Source of the DNA: Duffyella gerundensis
Lineage (GTDB): Bacteria; Pseudomonadota; Gammaproteobacteria; Enterobacterales; Enterobacteriaceae
Length of the DNA stretch: 64,000 nucleotides
Direction of reading: 5' to 3'
Assembly: GCF_001517405.1 (NCBI RefSeq)
Contig: NZ_LN907828.1
Location: 1 to 64,000 of the forward strand
The position numbers and the translations under genes are program-made. The notes under the pieces are model-generated. The model was not told the DNA's origin and did no database searches. It saw only the letters and a list, made by a program, of their open reading frames with translations. Shown piece by piece: positions 26,827 through 36,106 of this stretch (position 1 is the first letter of the stretch; each line of letters begins with the position of its first letter).

Positions 26827-28608
26827 ATGCTCAATAATATTAATACGGATGAGGAACGCCGTGAACATGCCCTGCAGGCGCTGCGCTCATCCGATGAAAT
26901 CAGGGATGAAGTGCTGCGAAAATTTGTCCGGCTGGCGAGCCAGACGCTGGCTATTCCTGGTAGTTTTGTCTCCATTGTGGATGATGAGATGCAATATATC
27001 AGGGCCGCACATAACTTTAATCTTAAGCAATCGTCACGCCAGGATTCACTGTGTCGGCACGTAGTGGATGGCAACGGCGTGGTCATCGTTGCCGATACGC
27101 ATCTTGATCCCCGCTTTGCCGAGCATCCACTGATTATCGGCGCACCTTACATTCGTTTTTATGCTGGAGTAGCGCTGAAAAATCGTGAAGGCGTCCGGTT
27201 GGGCACGCTGTGCGTGACCGATACCAGCCCGCAGGCTTTCAGCGCCGCTCAGTTGAATACGCTTCAGCTGCTCGCCACGCTGGTGATGTCCTTTCTCGAA
27301 GCCTGGCACTCCGCTGGCTTTATCGATCCGGTTACGGACTTGCCGAATCGCCAGCGTCTTATTCGCGATCTGCAATATCTGGCCGAGGCGGGTGATACCA
27401 CGCGACGCAGGCTGGTGCTGATCGACTGCATTGATATGCCGCGGGCTTACGAACTCGCTCGCTCGATGGGAATGGGCCCGGTAGAAAGCCTGCTCGGTGA
27501 TATGGCGACGCTTATTCCGCTGCGTCTGCGGTTGACGCCGGGTGACATGCTGTACACCGTGGCTACCGGGCGCTTTGCGCTGCTGACCCGCGCTGACGGG
27601 CCGCTGAATGCCAGTTGGGTTGTCAGTCGGCTTGCCGGTATCAGCGCCGACCTGGAAGAGGGGTTGTCAGTAGCGCTGACCACCCACAGCGGCGAGGCGG
27701 AATTTATTGCCGGTGAAGTGGCCGCTCAGGAAGTGTTGCGTCGCGCGGTGAGTGCGCTGCATGAAGCTATTGGGCTAGGCGTGCCTTCTTTGCCATTTAG
27801 CGAAGTTTCCGATACGCAGCGCACCCGTGATTTCCGCCTGATGAACGATTTGACCGTCGCGCTGCGCGAAAATATTGGTCTGTATCTGGTTTATCAACCT
27901 AAGGTGCGTTTGCAGGATGGTATGCCTGTTGGCCTGGAAGCGCTGATCCGCTGGCGGCATCCGACCCGCGGCGAGCTTTCCCCGGCGGCCTTTATTCCGC
28001 TGGCGGAACAGACCGAGCTGCTGGGTGAGGTCACCGCCTGGGTGATCAACAGCGTTATTCTTCGCCTGACTGCGCTACGAAACAGCCCTATCCAACTGCC
28101 GATCACCATCAATGTCAGCGTACGTGATTTCTCGCAAAAAGTGTTTGCCGATCAGCTTGAGAGCCGGATGATAAAAGCCGGACTCTCGACCGCGCTACTC
28201 GGTATTGAATGCCTTGAAACGGAACGCATTATCGAAAGCTCCGCGGCGCTCCAGGGGCTGGAAATGCTCAAACTCAAAGGCTTTGGCATTTCGCTTGATG
28301 ATTTCGGCACCGGTTACAGCAATGTCAGCTATCTGCGCCGCATGCCGTTGGATGTCATTAAGCTTGATCGTTCTCTGATCAGCGATCTTTCCGTTGATAC
28401 CGCGTCCCGAGTTATTGTCCGCAGCATTATCACCATGCTGAAGGAGCTGGATTATGTGGTGCTGGCGGAAGGGGTGGAAAGTGAGGAAGACGCAACGGCG
28501 CTGCTCGATTATGGCTGCGACCTCGCGCAAGGCTACTTTTATTCGAAACCGCTCGCCGGGGAAGCGCTCAATAGCTGGCTGAGCTGGAAGCTACGGGATC
28601 GCGGTTAA
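26827..28608 (+). CDS. GAF - degenerate GGDEF - EAL protein, probable c-di-GMP phosphodiesterase
   Basis: 593 residues, cytoplasmic. A GAF domain (about 10-155) is followed by a GGDEF domain in which the signature is ATGRF near residue 245, so no cyclase activity is expected. The EAL domain (about 345-590) keeps EALIRW near residue 370, an ECLE block in place of the usual EITE, DDFGTGYSN, IKLDRSLI and EGVES. It should therefore hydrolyse c-di-GMP, with GAF as sensor. Next plus-strand gene downstream encodes a GGDEF protein. Confidence 0.87.
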   Translation: MLNNINTDEERREHALQALRSSDEIRDEVLRKFVRLASQTLAIPGSFVSIVDDEMQYIRAAHNFNLKQSSRQDSLCRHVVDGNGVVIVADTHLDPRFAEHPLIIGAPYIRFYAGVALKNREGVRLGTLCVTDTSPQAFSAAQLNTLQLLATLVMSFLEAWHSAGFIDPVTDLPNRQRLIRDLQYLAEAGDTTRRRLVLIDCIDMPRAYELARSMGMGPVESLLGDMATLIPLRLRLTPGDMLYTVATGRFALLTRADGPLNASWVVSRLAGISADLEEGLSVALTTHSGEAEFIAGEVAAQEVLRRAVSALHEAIGLGVPSLPFSEVSDTQRTRDFRLMNDLTVALRENIGLYLVYQPKVRLQDGMPVGLEALIRWRHPTRGELSPAAFIPLAEQTELLGEVTAWVINSVILRLTALRNSPIQLPITINVSVRDFSQKVFADQLESRMIKAGLSTALLGIECLETERIIESSAALQGLEMLKLKGFGISLDDFGTGYSNVSYLRRMPLDVIKLDRSLISDLSVDTASRVIVRSIITMLKELDYVVLAEGVESEEDATALLDYGCDLAQGYFYSKPLAGEALNSWLSWKLRDRG

Positions 28609-29358
28609 CGGCTGTCCGCTGCCCATAATGCCAAACGTTATTTCACAGCCTAAGCCGCAACGATTAATGGCATGCTTCCAGTCAACGCCCGGCGGAAGCG
28701 CAAACCCTCAGCGTTGCTGATAAGCAGTCAGGTGAATGATGCCGTAGCGGGCATCTCAACTGTACCTCTCACAACCCATCCGCTTAAGCCACAAGAGAAT
28801 CTTAACCTCTGCGTTGGCTCAGTATTACACCTGAATTAACCCATAAATGCGCATAACATCCCATCTCTTTGATTCACGTCACATTTAATCATCTACTTTG
28901 CGCTTACAGGCTGATTGCACAACTTGTGGAATTTAAGTAAACTTAAATAAAGCTTACCTGTGAACGGTGTGTGCAACGGGCAAGTTTCGCTGCCCGGCTT
29001 GATAGCGGAGTGCGGCATGATCAGGCGAATCGGTATGCCGTTGCACCGGGAAACTCGGGTATCAACATTTACCGGTTAGCTTTGCACCTGATCACCGAGG
29101 CGTTTTTTCTGACAATAATAACAGGCATAGCCGTAATATCGGCTGCTGCACTGATTATAATAGCGATGCCTTCCTGAGCCTCCAGGAAATCTATTTTATC
29201 CACCTCCGAACACGGCGCGTTATATCTGTTATGCAGAGCTAAACCTGCATTTTAGATATTACCTTGATCTGTTTCAGATCCGCTTAACCGTGCATGACAG
29301 TCCCGAGAGGGGCGCTCTCAAACAGCATCATTTAAAATAAAGAGTTCGGGGATGACAT
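28609..29358. other. 750-base intergenic region with an unexplained palindrome
   Basis: It holds the 18-base palindrome at 28931-28948 and the shorter GATCTG-TTT-CAGATC at 29266-29280. A 68-codon GTG frame at 28971-29177 has one hydrophobic C-terminal stretch but no ribosome site, so it is not called. The region may contain the promoter of the GGDEF gene and possibly an unrecognised small RNA. Confidence 0.4.
28931..28948. promoter_or_regulatory. Perfect 18-base palindrome, possible operator
   Basis: ATTTAAGT-AA-ACTTAAAT has eight-base perfect arms, AT-rich, in non-coding DNA about 410 bases upstream of the GGDEF gene. It has the form of a dimeric repressor site (for example MarR or TetR type); the regulator is unknown. 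Confidence 0.45.
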
Positions 29359-30900
29359 ATGAAAAAAAAATTTCTGACACATTTTCTCTATTTGCATACG
29401 GCGCTTGGGCGCAGCGGTAATGGCATGCTGTTTGCGCTATTAGTCGGGGTACTGGCGGTGAATATATGGACATTGAAAGTTTCCTGGGATAAACGCCTGG
29501 CGGAAGCGGGCGACGAGGCGATGAACCTTTCTGTTTCGCTGTCAAGACAGGCGGAAGATACCTTTATGCAGGTTGAATTTACGCTCAAAGATGTCATGCA
29601 TGAAATTGAGCAATCCCACGATGGGAATATCAGTACGCCAGAGATGCGGGATTTTCTTCGCGAAAGGCAAAAAAGACTGTTGCAGCTAAACGGCATTTTT
29701 ATTTATGACGAAAAAGGGCGGTGGCTTGCGGCTTCCAGTGAAAAGTTACCGGCCAATGCCAATAATGCCGATCGGGAGTATTTCATTTATCACCGGGATA
29801 ACGAGAATCAGGATATTCGCATTGGTCACGTTATTCGTAGCCGCTCTTCGGAGGATTTGGTTATACCGGTCTCTCTTCGTCGTTATGACCGCTCGGGTAA
29901 TTTTGCGGGAGTGGTGCTGGCCACGGTGCGCGTGGATTATTTCCGCAAGTTTTATAACTTTTTTGAGCTGGAAGATCGGGATGCTCTGGCATTAATTCTG
30001 GCTGACACCACCGTGCTGTACGCCCGTCCGTTTCCTGATTCCGTTATCAATCAAAGTCTGGCGCAAAGTCCGCTGTTCAGGACCGTTTTAAAGCATGCAG
30101 ACAGCGGCGGTCGGAGCTGGCATTCGCCTCTGGATGGCATCGAAAGAATCTACGGCTATGCGCGTCTGCACCGTTTTCCGCTGGTTGTTACCGCGGGCTA
30201 CGATAAGGCCACGCTGTGGCAAAAATGGTTGACCGATCATCTGTTGAGCCTTGCGCTCAATACCGCGCTTTTGGCTACCGTGCTGGGCATGGGCGTAGCC
30301 ATTCTGCGCCAGGCGCGGGTACAAAAACACAATCAGCATGAGATTTCACGCATGCAGGGCGAGCTAACCCACGTTAACCAAACGCTGCATGCGCTGGCGC
30401 TGCTGGATGAAATGACCGGGCTGGCAAGCCGCAAACAGTTTGATATCTTTCTTGAAGAGGCGCTACGGCGATCGCGTAGCAGCGGCAGGCCGGTTTCAGT
30501 GGTGATTGCCGGTATTGACGGTTTCAGATATTACAATGACACCCTCGGGCATGAGGCGGGAAATAAATGCCTGCGGCAGGTGGGGAAAGCGCTGCGCGAT
30601 ATGCCGTTATCCACCACCGATCTGGTGGCGCATTATGGCGGTGACCGGTTTGCTTTTGTGCTGCCGAATACCTCTTCCATTTATGCTTTTGAAATAGCGA
30701 TGCGTGCCGTTTCGGCGGTGCGCCACTGCCATCTGCCTGATGTTGTTGATGCACCCGGCCACACTGTGACCATCAGCGCAGGCTGTAGCACGCGCAACGC
30801 TGCAAACAGTGATATGGACGCCGCCATGCTTATTCATCAGGCGGAGAGCGCGCTGCTGGACGCCAAAAGAAAAGGCAAAAACCAGGCGAGTCAAAAATAG
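29359..30900 (+). CDS. Membrane GGDEF protein with extracytoplasmic sensor and altered active site
   Basis: 513 residues. A membrane helix at about 22-40, a dCache-like periplasmic sensor (about 45-285), a second helix near 290-312, a short coiled coil, then GGDEF (about 345-510). The signature is HYGGDRF near residue 427, with Arg at the fourth position. The first metal-binding Asp of the usual DxDxFK motif is Gly (AGIDGFRYYND), and the GHxxGD block ends in Asn. Cyclase activity is therefore doubtful. It may act as a c-di-GMP receptor or partner of the EAL protein. Confidence 0.85.
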   Translation: MKKKFLTHFLYLHTALGRSGNGMLFALLVGVLAVNIWTLKVSWDKRLAEAGDEAMNLSVSLSRQAEDTFMQVEFTLKDVMHEIEQSHDGNISTPEMRDFLRERQKRLLQLNGIFIYDEKGRWLAASSEKLPANANNADREYFIYHRDNENQDIRIGHVIRSRSSEDLVIPVSLRRYDRSGNFAGVVLATVRVDYFRKFYNFFELEDRDALALILADTTVLYARPFPDSVINQSLAQSPLFRTVLKHADSGGRSWHSPLDGIERIYGYARLHRFPLVVTAGYDKATLWQKWLTDHLLSLALNTALLATVLGMGVAILRQARVQKHNQHEISRMQGELTHVNQTLHALALLDEMTGLASRKQFDIFLEEALRRSRSSGRPVSVVIAGIDGFRYYNDTLGHEAGNKCLRQVGKALRDMPLSTTDLVAHYGGDRFAFVLPNTSSIYAFEIAMRAVSAVRHCHLPDVVDAPGHTVTISAGCSTRNAANSDMDAAMLIHQAESALLDAKRKGKNQASQK

Positions 30901-30975
30901 CGCTGAGGCTGAACACCTGTCCGCGGCGCAGTTATAGCGGGCAGTGCCTCTTTATCTGAGAATGCCGCCTCAGCG
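30901..30975 (+). other. Branched RNA structure after the GGDEF gene
   Basis: Outer arms CGCTGAGGC (30901-30909) and GCCTCAGCG (30967-30975) are perfect. An inner stem CTGTCCGC/GCGGGCAG (30917-30924 with 30937-30944, one G-T) sits between them. There is no T run, so it is a 3'-end structure or part of a small RNA rather than a standard terminator. Confidence 0.4.
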
Positions 30976-31210
30976 CAGAGAACAAATATCCTTGTGAATG
31001 AGTAAAGCAGCAAGCAGTTCACGCTGACTTTGCTCAAGCGGATTGTGATTCCGCTGCTTAGGAATAATCTCTAAACATGACATAGCGCGGTGACCAGGAA
31101 TAAAGTGAATTTACGGCGGGTGAGCAGATGCCATAATGCTTTCGTCGATCTCTTCTTTAACCACTATAAGCAGGGCGCTGCGGGTTAAGCCGCCCAGCTC
31201 AAGGGGAAAC

Positions 31211-31819
31211 ATGCGTTCTGTTACAACTGGATTACTGATTGCTATAAGCGGTGGCGTGGTGGGTGCTGCGCTGGCTAGTCATGATACTTTTTCCAAAACT
31301 GCACCCGATCGCTCTGCTGACATCGCAAAACAGCAGCCTGCGGGCTTCTGGACAACACCGGCGGTAAAGGGCTATGGCGACATCCATTACGATCGCAATG
31401 CGGCTTTTCAGCCCACGTTGGATCTGAGCAATAAAGTGGTTTTCAGGGTAGGTCAGGGCGGAAATAACCCTGCCATGCCGAATCCGGCGCTGGAAAAAGT
31501 TGCGCAGGTGGTGAATCTTTACACCGCCGCTGGCGTTCCCGCTAACAAACTCAGTTTTGTTGTGGCAGTTAATGGTGGGGCCACGCCTGCAATGCTTGAT
31601 AATGCGCATTATCAAAAGATATATGGCACTGACAATCCTAACCTCAGGCTTATTTCGGCGCTGCAAAGTCAGGGCATAAAAGTGAGTATTTGCGATCAGG
31701 CTATCGCCTGGCATCATTATAAAAAGGATTGGGTGGCAGAGTCGGTTATCCATACGCCTTCCGCGCTGACCACCATAACCACCTTACAAAACAGCGGTTA
31801 TGCTTATCTTGAGATGTGA
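31211..31819 (+). CDS. Exported DsrE-like protein
   Basis: 202 residues from ATG 31211 (AAGGGGAAAC); the longer frame from 31136 lacks a site. An N-terminal membrane/signal segment (about 4-22) precedes a DsrE/DsrF-like alpha/beta domain. It contains NKLSFVVAVNGGATPAML and the SICDQAIAWHH block, where Cys is the usual reactive residue near residue 168. Cytoplasmic DsrE proteins carry sulphur; exported forms like this have unknown roles. A terminator follows. Confidence 0.75.
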   Translation: MRSVTTGLLIAISGGVVGAALASHDTFSKTAPDRSADIAKQQPAGFWTTPAVKGYGDIHYDRNAAFQPTLDLSNKVVFRVGQGGNNPAMPNPALEKVAQVVNLYTAAGVPANKLSFVVAVNGGATPAMLDNAHYQKIYGTDNPNLRLISALQSQGIKVSICDQAIAWHHYKKDWVAESVIHTPSALTTITTLQNSGYAYLEM

Positions 31820-31852
31820 GTGAATCAGACTTTATCGGGCGAACAGCACAAG

Positions 31853-31883
31853 GCCTCTTTTCAGCGAATGAATGAGGCTTTTT
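31853..31883 (+). terminator. Terminator after DsrE-like gene
   Basis: GCCTC and GAGGC arms with an inner partly paired stem, followed by T5. Confidence 0.65.
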
Positions 31884-32130
31884 AACCTCCTCACGCCAGG
31901 CGCTCTGAATATGACGCCCGTATCCCACTGAACAGTTCTGTTCCAGATCCCATGCCGCTTACCAGCCTGAATGCTGGCCTGCGGTCGCTCAGCAATGCCG
32001 CGCTGTGCGGTGGCTGAAACGGCTTTTAACGCCAATCGCACAAAATACCCCATTTGATCCCTTTATCTGAACCGCAGGCTCATCTACTCTTTTACCTGTT
32101 GCGCCAGATAATCAACAACGAGATAAATCA
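31884..32130. other. Intergenic region upstream of the MarR-type gene
   Basis: About 250 bases with no gene seen. It must contain the promoter of the MarR-type operon. No clear palindromic operator was found by eye. Confidence 0.35.
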
Positions 32131-32604
32131 TTGAGTACAAAAATGCAGACACGTCAGGAAATCGGCACCCAACTCTCATTTGCGCTTTATGGCGCGGCAA
32201 GCCGCATGAACCGGCTGCACAAGCCGTTACTGGCTCCGCTCGGGCTGACCTTTCCACAATACCTGGTGATGCTGGAGCTGTTTAACGACACGCCACGCAC
32301 GGTGGGAGATATTGGCAATAAGCTCGGCATGGATACCGGGACGATTACGCCGGTACTTAAACGTCTGGAGGCAGCAGGGCGCGTGCGCCGCACCCGCGAT
32401 CGTAGCGATGAACGGCGCGTTCTCATCACTCTGACTGAAGAGGGCCGTGCCTTGCAAAGCACGCTATGGAGCATCACCGACAACATTAAATCAGCCTGTC
32501 AGCTGTCGGATGCAAAGCTGGAAGCGCTGCGCGATACCCTGAACGATTTTGCTCATCCTGCAGATAACGCATCGTTATCTCCTGAAAAAAAAGAGGTTTT
32601 ATGA
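32131..32604 (+). CDS. MarR-family regulator, OhrR-like but without the peroxide-sensing Cys
   Basis: 157 residues if started at TTG 32131; ATG 32143 (153 residues) is equally possible. The winged helix and dimer helices follow the OhrR pattern (LCFALY-like start, [29 protein letters not shown]-like block as [14 protein letters not shown]). The N-terminal cysteine that OhrR uses to sense organic peroxide is Ser16 here. It overlaps the next gene by four bases (ATGA), so it likely regulates its own operon. Confidence 0.82.
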   Translation: MSTKMQTRQEIGTQLSFALYGAASRMNRLHKPLLAPLGLTFPQYLVMLELFNDTPRTVGDIGNKLGMDTGTITPVLKRLEAAGRVRRTRDRSDERRVLITLTEEGRALQSTLWSITDNIKSACQLSDAKLEALRDTLNDFAHPADNASLSPEKKEVL

Positions 32605-33335
32605 AAATAGGCATCATTGGCGCCGGAAATATTGGCTCGACGCTGGCACAAAAACTTGCTGCCCATGGGCATACCATCAAGCTGGCGAACTCCAGAGGGC
32701 CGGAGACCATTGCTGAACTGGCAACCCGTATCGGCGCAAAGGCGGTTGAACGTCAGGAGGCGGTGCGTGATGTGGATGTGATCATTCTCTCTACGCCGTT
32801 TGATAAGCATGCCGAACTGGCACCTTTGTTGGGCGGCGTTGGCGAAAACGTGATTGTGATTGATACCTCGAATTACTATCCATTTCGCGACGGCAATATT
32901 GAGGCCATCAGTCAGGGCAAAGCAGAAAGCGTTTATGCCAGCGAAATGCTTCAACGTCCGGTGGTGAAGGCGTGGAATGCGGTTCTGGCAAAAACCCTAC
33001 AGGAAAAAGGTGCGGCGGCGGGTTCTGCAACGCGCATCGCGATTCCTGTTGCTGGCAATGACGCCGCCGCCAAATCCGTGGTGATGGAGCTGGTGAGCCA
33101 AACCGGTTTTGACGCCGTTGATGGCGGAACGCTTGCGGAATCATGGCGTCAGCAGCCCGGCACGCCAGCCTACTGCACTGAACTCACCAGCGACGCCCTC
33201 AGGGCAGCGCTTAACGCCGCGGATAAAGCGTGCGCGCCAGTAAACCGGGATGCATTGATCAACGAGTTTATGTCCGCAGGCGACTCGCTTACGCATGACG
33301 CCATCGTTGAGCGCAACCGGGCGGTCACGGCCTGA
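32601..33335 (+). CDS. NAD(P)-binding reductase of the F420-dependent NADP oxidoreductase family, copy 1
   Basis: 244 residues. N-terminal Rossmann motif GIIGAGNIGSTLAQKLA, then the NADP-selecting ANSRGPET. The VIDTSNYYPFRDG and VVKAWNAV blocks are typical of NpdG-like proteins. Enterobacteria lack F420, so the natural cofactor is probably NADP(H) with another partner. Translationally coupled to the MarR-type gene and followed 18 bases later by a paralogue. Confidence 0.82.
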   Translation: MKIGIIGAGNIGSTLAQKLAAHGHTIKLANSRGPETIAELATRIGAKAVERQEAVRDVDVIILSTPFDKHAELAPLLGGVGENVIVIDTSNYYPFRDGNIEAISQGKAESVYASEMLQRPVVKAWNAVLAKTLQEKGAAAGSATRIAIPVAGNDAAAKSVVMELVSQTGFDAVDGGTLAESWRQQPGTPAYCTELTSDALRAALNAADKACAPVNRDALINEFMSAGDSLTHDAIVERNRAVTA

Positions 33336-33353
33336 ATTCACAAGGAGCCGCAG

Positions 33354-34118
33354 ATGAAACACACTGAAAGCAGGCGCATTGGGATTTTAGGTACGGGTCA
33401 TATTGGCAAAACGCTGGCACGACAGCTGGCATCCGCGGGCCACAGCGTAAAGGTGGCCAACTCCCGCGGGCCCGAAACCATTGCGGCCGATGTGCTTGAA
33501 ACCGGTGCAGTCGCAACCGATGCCGCTACTGCGCTGCGGGACGTGCAGTGGGTGATACTTTCTGTTCCCTTATCCAGGATCGCCTCTCTCGCTTCGCTTA
33601 TCCATGAGTTGCCTGAAGAGGTCATCATTGCCGACACGTCGAACTACTATCCGCATCGGGATGGCACCCTTGATGCGATCGTCGATGGGCAAGTGGAAAG
33701 CCTGTGGGTTGCAGAGACCCTTGGACGTCCCATCGTCAAAGCGTGGAATGCGATCGGCTCGGACTCGCTGGTGAAAAAAGCATTGCCACCAGGTTCGCCG
33801 GATCGTCTCGCCATCCCGGTTGCAGGCGATCTTGCCGACCACCGACAAGCAATCATGCAACTGGTGAATGATAGCGGTTTTGACCCTTACGATGCCGGAT
33901 CGCTGGCGGAATCCTGGCGCCAGCAACCGGGCGCGCCCTGTTACTGTACCGATCTCACCCGCGATGAAATGGGAGCAGCGCTGGCTTCCGCTGAGTTATC
34001 GCGTTTGCCCGCCAGACGGGATATTGCGGTGGCGGCTATTCAGGAGCGGATGGGGGACAACAAATCCAATCCCGATGCAGACTATCTCGTTGGTCTGCAC
34101 CGTGTGCTGTTCATGTAA
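33354..34118 (+). CDS. NAD(P)-binding reductase of the same family, copy 2
   Basis: 254 residues, closely parallel to the preceding protein over its whole length: GILGTGHIGKTLARQLA, ANSRGPET, IADTSNYYPHRDG, IVKAWNAIG, SLAESWRQQPG. A tandem duplication within the operon is the simple explanation. The last 15 residues (NPDADYLVGLHRVLFM) extend beyond copy 1. Soluble, cytosolic. A terminator follows. Confidence 0.82.
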   Translation: MKHTESRRIGILGTGHIGKTLARQLASAGHSVKVANSRGPETIAADVLETGAVATDAATALRDVQWVILSVPLSRIASLASLIHELPEEVIIADTSNYYPHRDGTLDAIVDGQVESLWVAETLGRPIVKAWNAIGSDSLVKKALPPGSPDRLAIPVAGDLADHRQAIMQLVNDSGFDPYDAGSLAESWRQQPGAPCYCTDLTRDEMGAALASAELSRLPARRDIAVAAIQERMGDNKSNPDADYLVGLHRVLFM

Positions 34119-34146
34119 TTCAGAACGGTCAAATGCGCGTCGGGAA

Positions 34147-34168
34147 GAACCGGGTTGTTGCCCGGTTC
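34147..34168. terminator. Hairpin between convergent genes
   Basis: GAACCGGG-TTGTTG-CCCGGTTC, eight perfect pairs, between the second reductase gene and the SDR gene. T-poor flanks make it a moderate terminator. Confidence 0.6.
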
Positions 34169-34176
34169 GTCTTTGA

Positions 34177-34908
34177 TCATACTTGCGTCAGCCCACCATC
34201 CACGCAGATTTCTGCTCCGGCAATATAACTGCTTTCATCACTCGCTAAAAACAGCGCCGCATTGGCAACCTCTTCAGGTCTGCCCATTCTGGCTAAGGGA
34301 ATGGTGCTGATAATGCCGTTACGTATCTCATCGGAAGCGGCCTGCATCATCTCAGTATCGACAGGGCCGGGCGCGACAACATTGATGCGAATGCCGCGCG
34401 CGGAGAGTTCACGTGTCCAGGTGCGGGCAAAAGAACGCAGGGCCGCTTTACTGGCGCCGTACACGCCATAGCCTGGCGTACCAATCACATCGGCAATTGA
34501 CCCAATCAAAACGACGCTCGATCCCGCTTTCAATAGGGGAAGTGCGGCCTGCAGAGCAAAAAGCGGTGAGCGCACATTCAGGCCGAATGTCGTATCAAAA
34601 TGTGCCGGGGTTATCTCATCAATCGTTGCGTATTCTGCCATGCCAGCGTTGATCACCAGCACATCGATCTGGCCGGACTCTGCCTTTATCACTTCAGCTA
34701 TGCGTGTCAGTTCACTTAACTGGCTGACATCAGCCCGTAGCGGTCGGGCGCTATTCTCCATGGTGTGGCGCGCGGCGGCTAACTCCTCGTCCCGGCGTGA
34801 GGTAAACCAGGTGGTTGCCCCTTCGCGGGCGAATCGCTGGCTGATAGCGAGACCAATACCTTTTGCGCCGCCCAGAATCAGGGCAACTTTATTCTCTAAT
34901 CTGTTCAT
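34177..34908 (-). CDS. Short-chain dehydrogenase/reductase
   Basis: 243 residues from ATG 34908 (CAGGAGTGAACAG). Classical SDR features: LILGGAKGIGLA cofactor motif near residue 10, NAG in VINAG, the catalytic Ser in VVLIGSIAD, and YGVYGASK with Tyr and Lys. Probably NADP(H)-dependent; substrate unknown. It is divergent from an HxlR regulator with a 99-base gap, a pairing commonly seen when HxlR represses the enzyme gene. Confidence 0.87.
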   Translation of the reverse strand: MNRLENKVALILGGAKGIGLAISQRFAREGATTWFTSRRDEELAAARHTMENSARPLRADVSQLSELTRIAEVIKAESGQIDVLVINAGMAEYATIDEITPAHFDTTFGLNVRSPLFALQAALPLLKAGSSVVLIGSIADVIGTPGYGVYGASKAALRSFARTWTRELSARGIRINVVAPGPVDTEMMQAASDEIRNGIISTIPLARMGRPEEVANAALFLASDESSYIAGAEICVDGGLTQV

Positions 34909-35007
34909 CTGTTCACTCCTGTTGGGATGGAAAACAGATGATATAATTTTTATACTTAATAACAATTACGCACTTTATTTATACCAGGTATCGAGGAGTA
35001 TAGTGCC

Positions 35008-35388
35008 ATGAGTCAGATTGACAGTAATGACCTGAGAGAAGTAGGAAAAACCCGTCCCGTTTTGGAGAACATCACCAATAAATGGTCGATTTTGATCCTC
35101 ACCGTGCTGTGTACGGAGCCGGTGCGTTTCAATGAACTTCGCCGCCGACTGGATGGCATTACGCATAAAGCCTTGTCTGATGCGCTTAAGCGGCTTGAGC
35201 GCAATGGGCTGGTGCATCGCAAGGTATTGGCCACGTCGCCGGTCAGTGTGGAATACAGCCTGACCGCTTTGGCACAAACGCTGCGCGATCCGTTTGATGC
35301 GTTGTATGAATGGGCGCTAAAACATGGCGAAGAGATGCGCCGGGCTCAGCTTTCGTATGATACCCGGCAGCTGGAAGAGCACGGCTGA
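35008..35388 (+). CDS. HxlR-family transcriptional regulator
   Basis: 126 residues with the HxlR winged helix: ENITNKWSILILTVLCTEPVRFNELRR, ITHKALSDALKRLERNGLVHRK and a C-terminal helix. The redox-sensing N-terminal Cys of HypR/YodB types is absent; the only Cys lies in VLCTEP. It probably represses the divergent SDR gene and itself. Confidence 0.87.
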   Translation: MSQIDSNDLREVGKTRPVLENITNKWSILILTVLCTEPVRFNELRRRLDGITHKALSDALKRLERNGLVHRKVLATSPVSVEYSLTALAQTLRDPFDALYEWALKHGEEMRRAQLSYDTRQLEEHG

Positions 35389-35475
35389 ATAATCGTGATG
35401 GTGAGGACAATATTCCCCAATGAAACCGCCACGATTAATGACAATATTACTTTTTACAGCGGCTAAATTTAAACC

Positions 35476-35841
35476 ATGATTGATATCGACGAAATAGGCT
35501 CGTCCGTTATTAAAAGCGCTTATGGCCTGTCGATGGGATCGATATGGCAGCATATTAGCGTTGAATGTGCTGATGTTCCTGATAATGACTTATTAAGAAA
35601 GAAAATCTTCTTTTGCATACTCTTTAAGTTGCTGGATGAGAAGAGAATTAAACTGGCAAACAGAGGTGTGTTGTGGTCGGGTAGCATCGAGCAGCAAATA
35701 GAGGCGATCCAGTTAGCCTGGCCGGGCAATCCGTCTCATGACGAAAATGATGATCTGGACGACTATGGCATGTGGTTTTTGGCTAAGGCACCTTGCGGCG
35801 TGGTGTGGTTATTGCCCGATGGTAACGCGATATGGACGTAA
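35476..35841 (+). CDS. DUF596-like small protein
   Basis: 121 residues, acidic, with the SAYGLSMGSIWQHI start, a helical region (IFFCILFKLLDEKRIKLA), a long acidic loop (GNPSHDENDDLDDYG) and the WLLPDGNAIW end. This order resembles DUF596 proteins, many of which sit beside contact-dependent toxins as possible immunity proteins. No toxin gene is adjacent, so it may be an orphan. Moderate confidence in the family. Confidence 0.6.
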   Translation: MIDIDEIGSSVIKSAYGLSMGSIWQHISVECADVPDNDLLRKKIFFCILFKLLDEKRIKLANRGVLWSGSIEQQIEAIQLAWPGNPSHDENDDLDDYGMWFLAKAPCGVVWLLPDGNAIWT

Positions 35842-36106
35842 ATCGATACCAACTCTGCGGCCAATACAGAGTGAAACCCGGTTCAGAGAACAGCGTCATG
35901 GGCTAATGCTTTGGCTCACTGGTTGCTCAGGCGTGAAAAAGCCCGTTGTGCCCGGCTTCATATCAGGCATTTTCGTTCTCAAGCCGCCGCCTGAACGCCT
36001 GAGTATAAAACCATCAAAACATCAGTTATTCTTAACTTTAAGATCCAGCCATAAGTGGAGTTCTCGCCAACAGCCAGCGGATAATGTCTGAAGAATGCCG
36101 GTTTTT

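Noticed and set aside
28971-29177. 68-codon GTG frame with a hydrophobic C-terminus
   Set aside because: No ribosome site and no similarity I recognise; possible but unsupported.
35842-36106. Coding-like frames in the gap after the DUF596-like gene
   Set aside because: They overlap the DUF596-like gene in another frame and lack starts; likely shadows.
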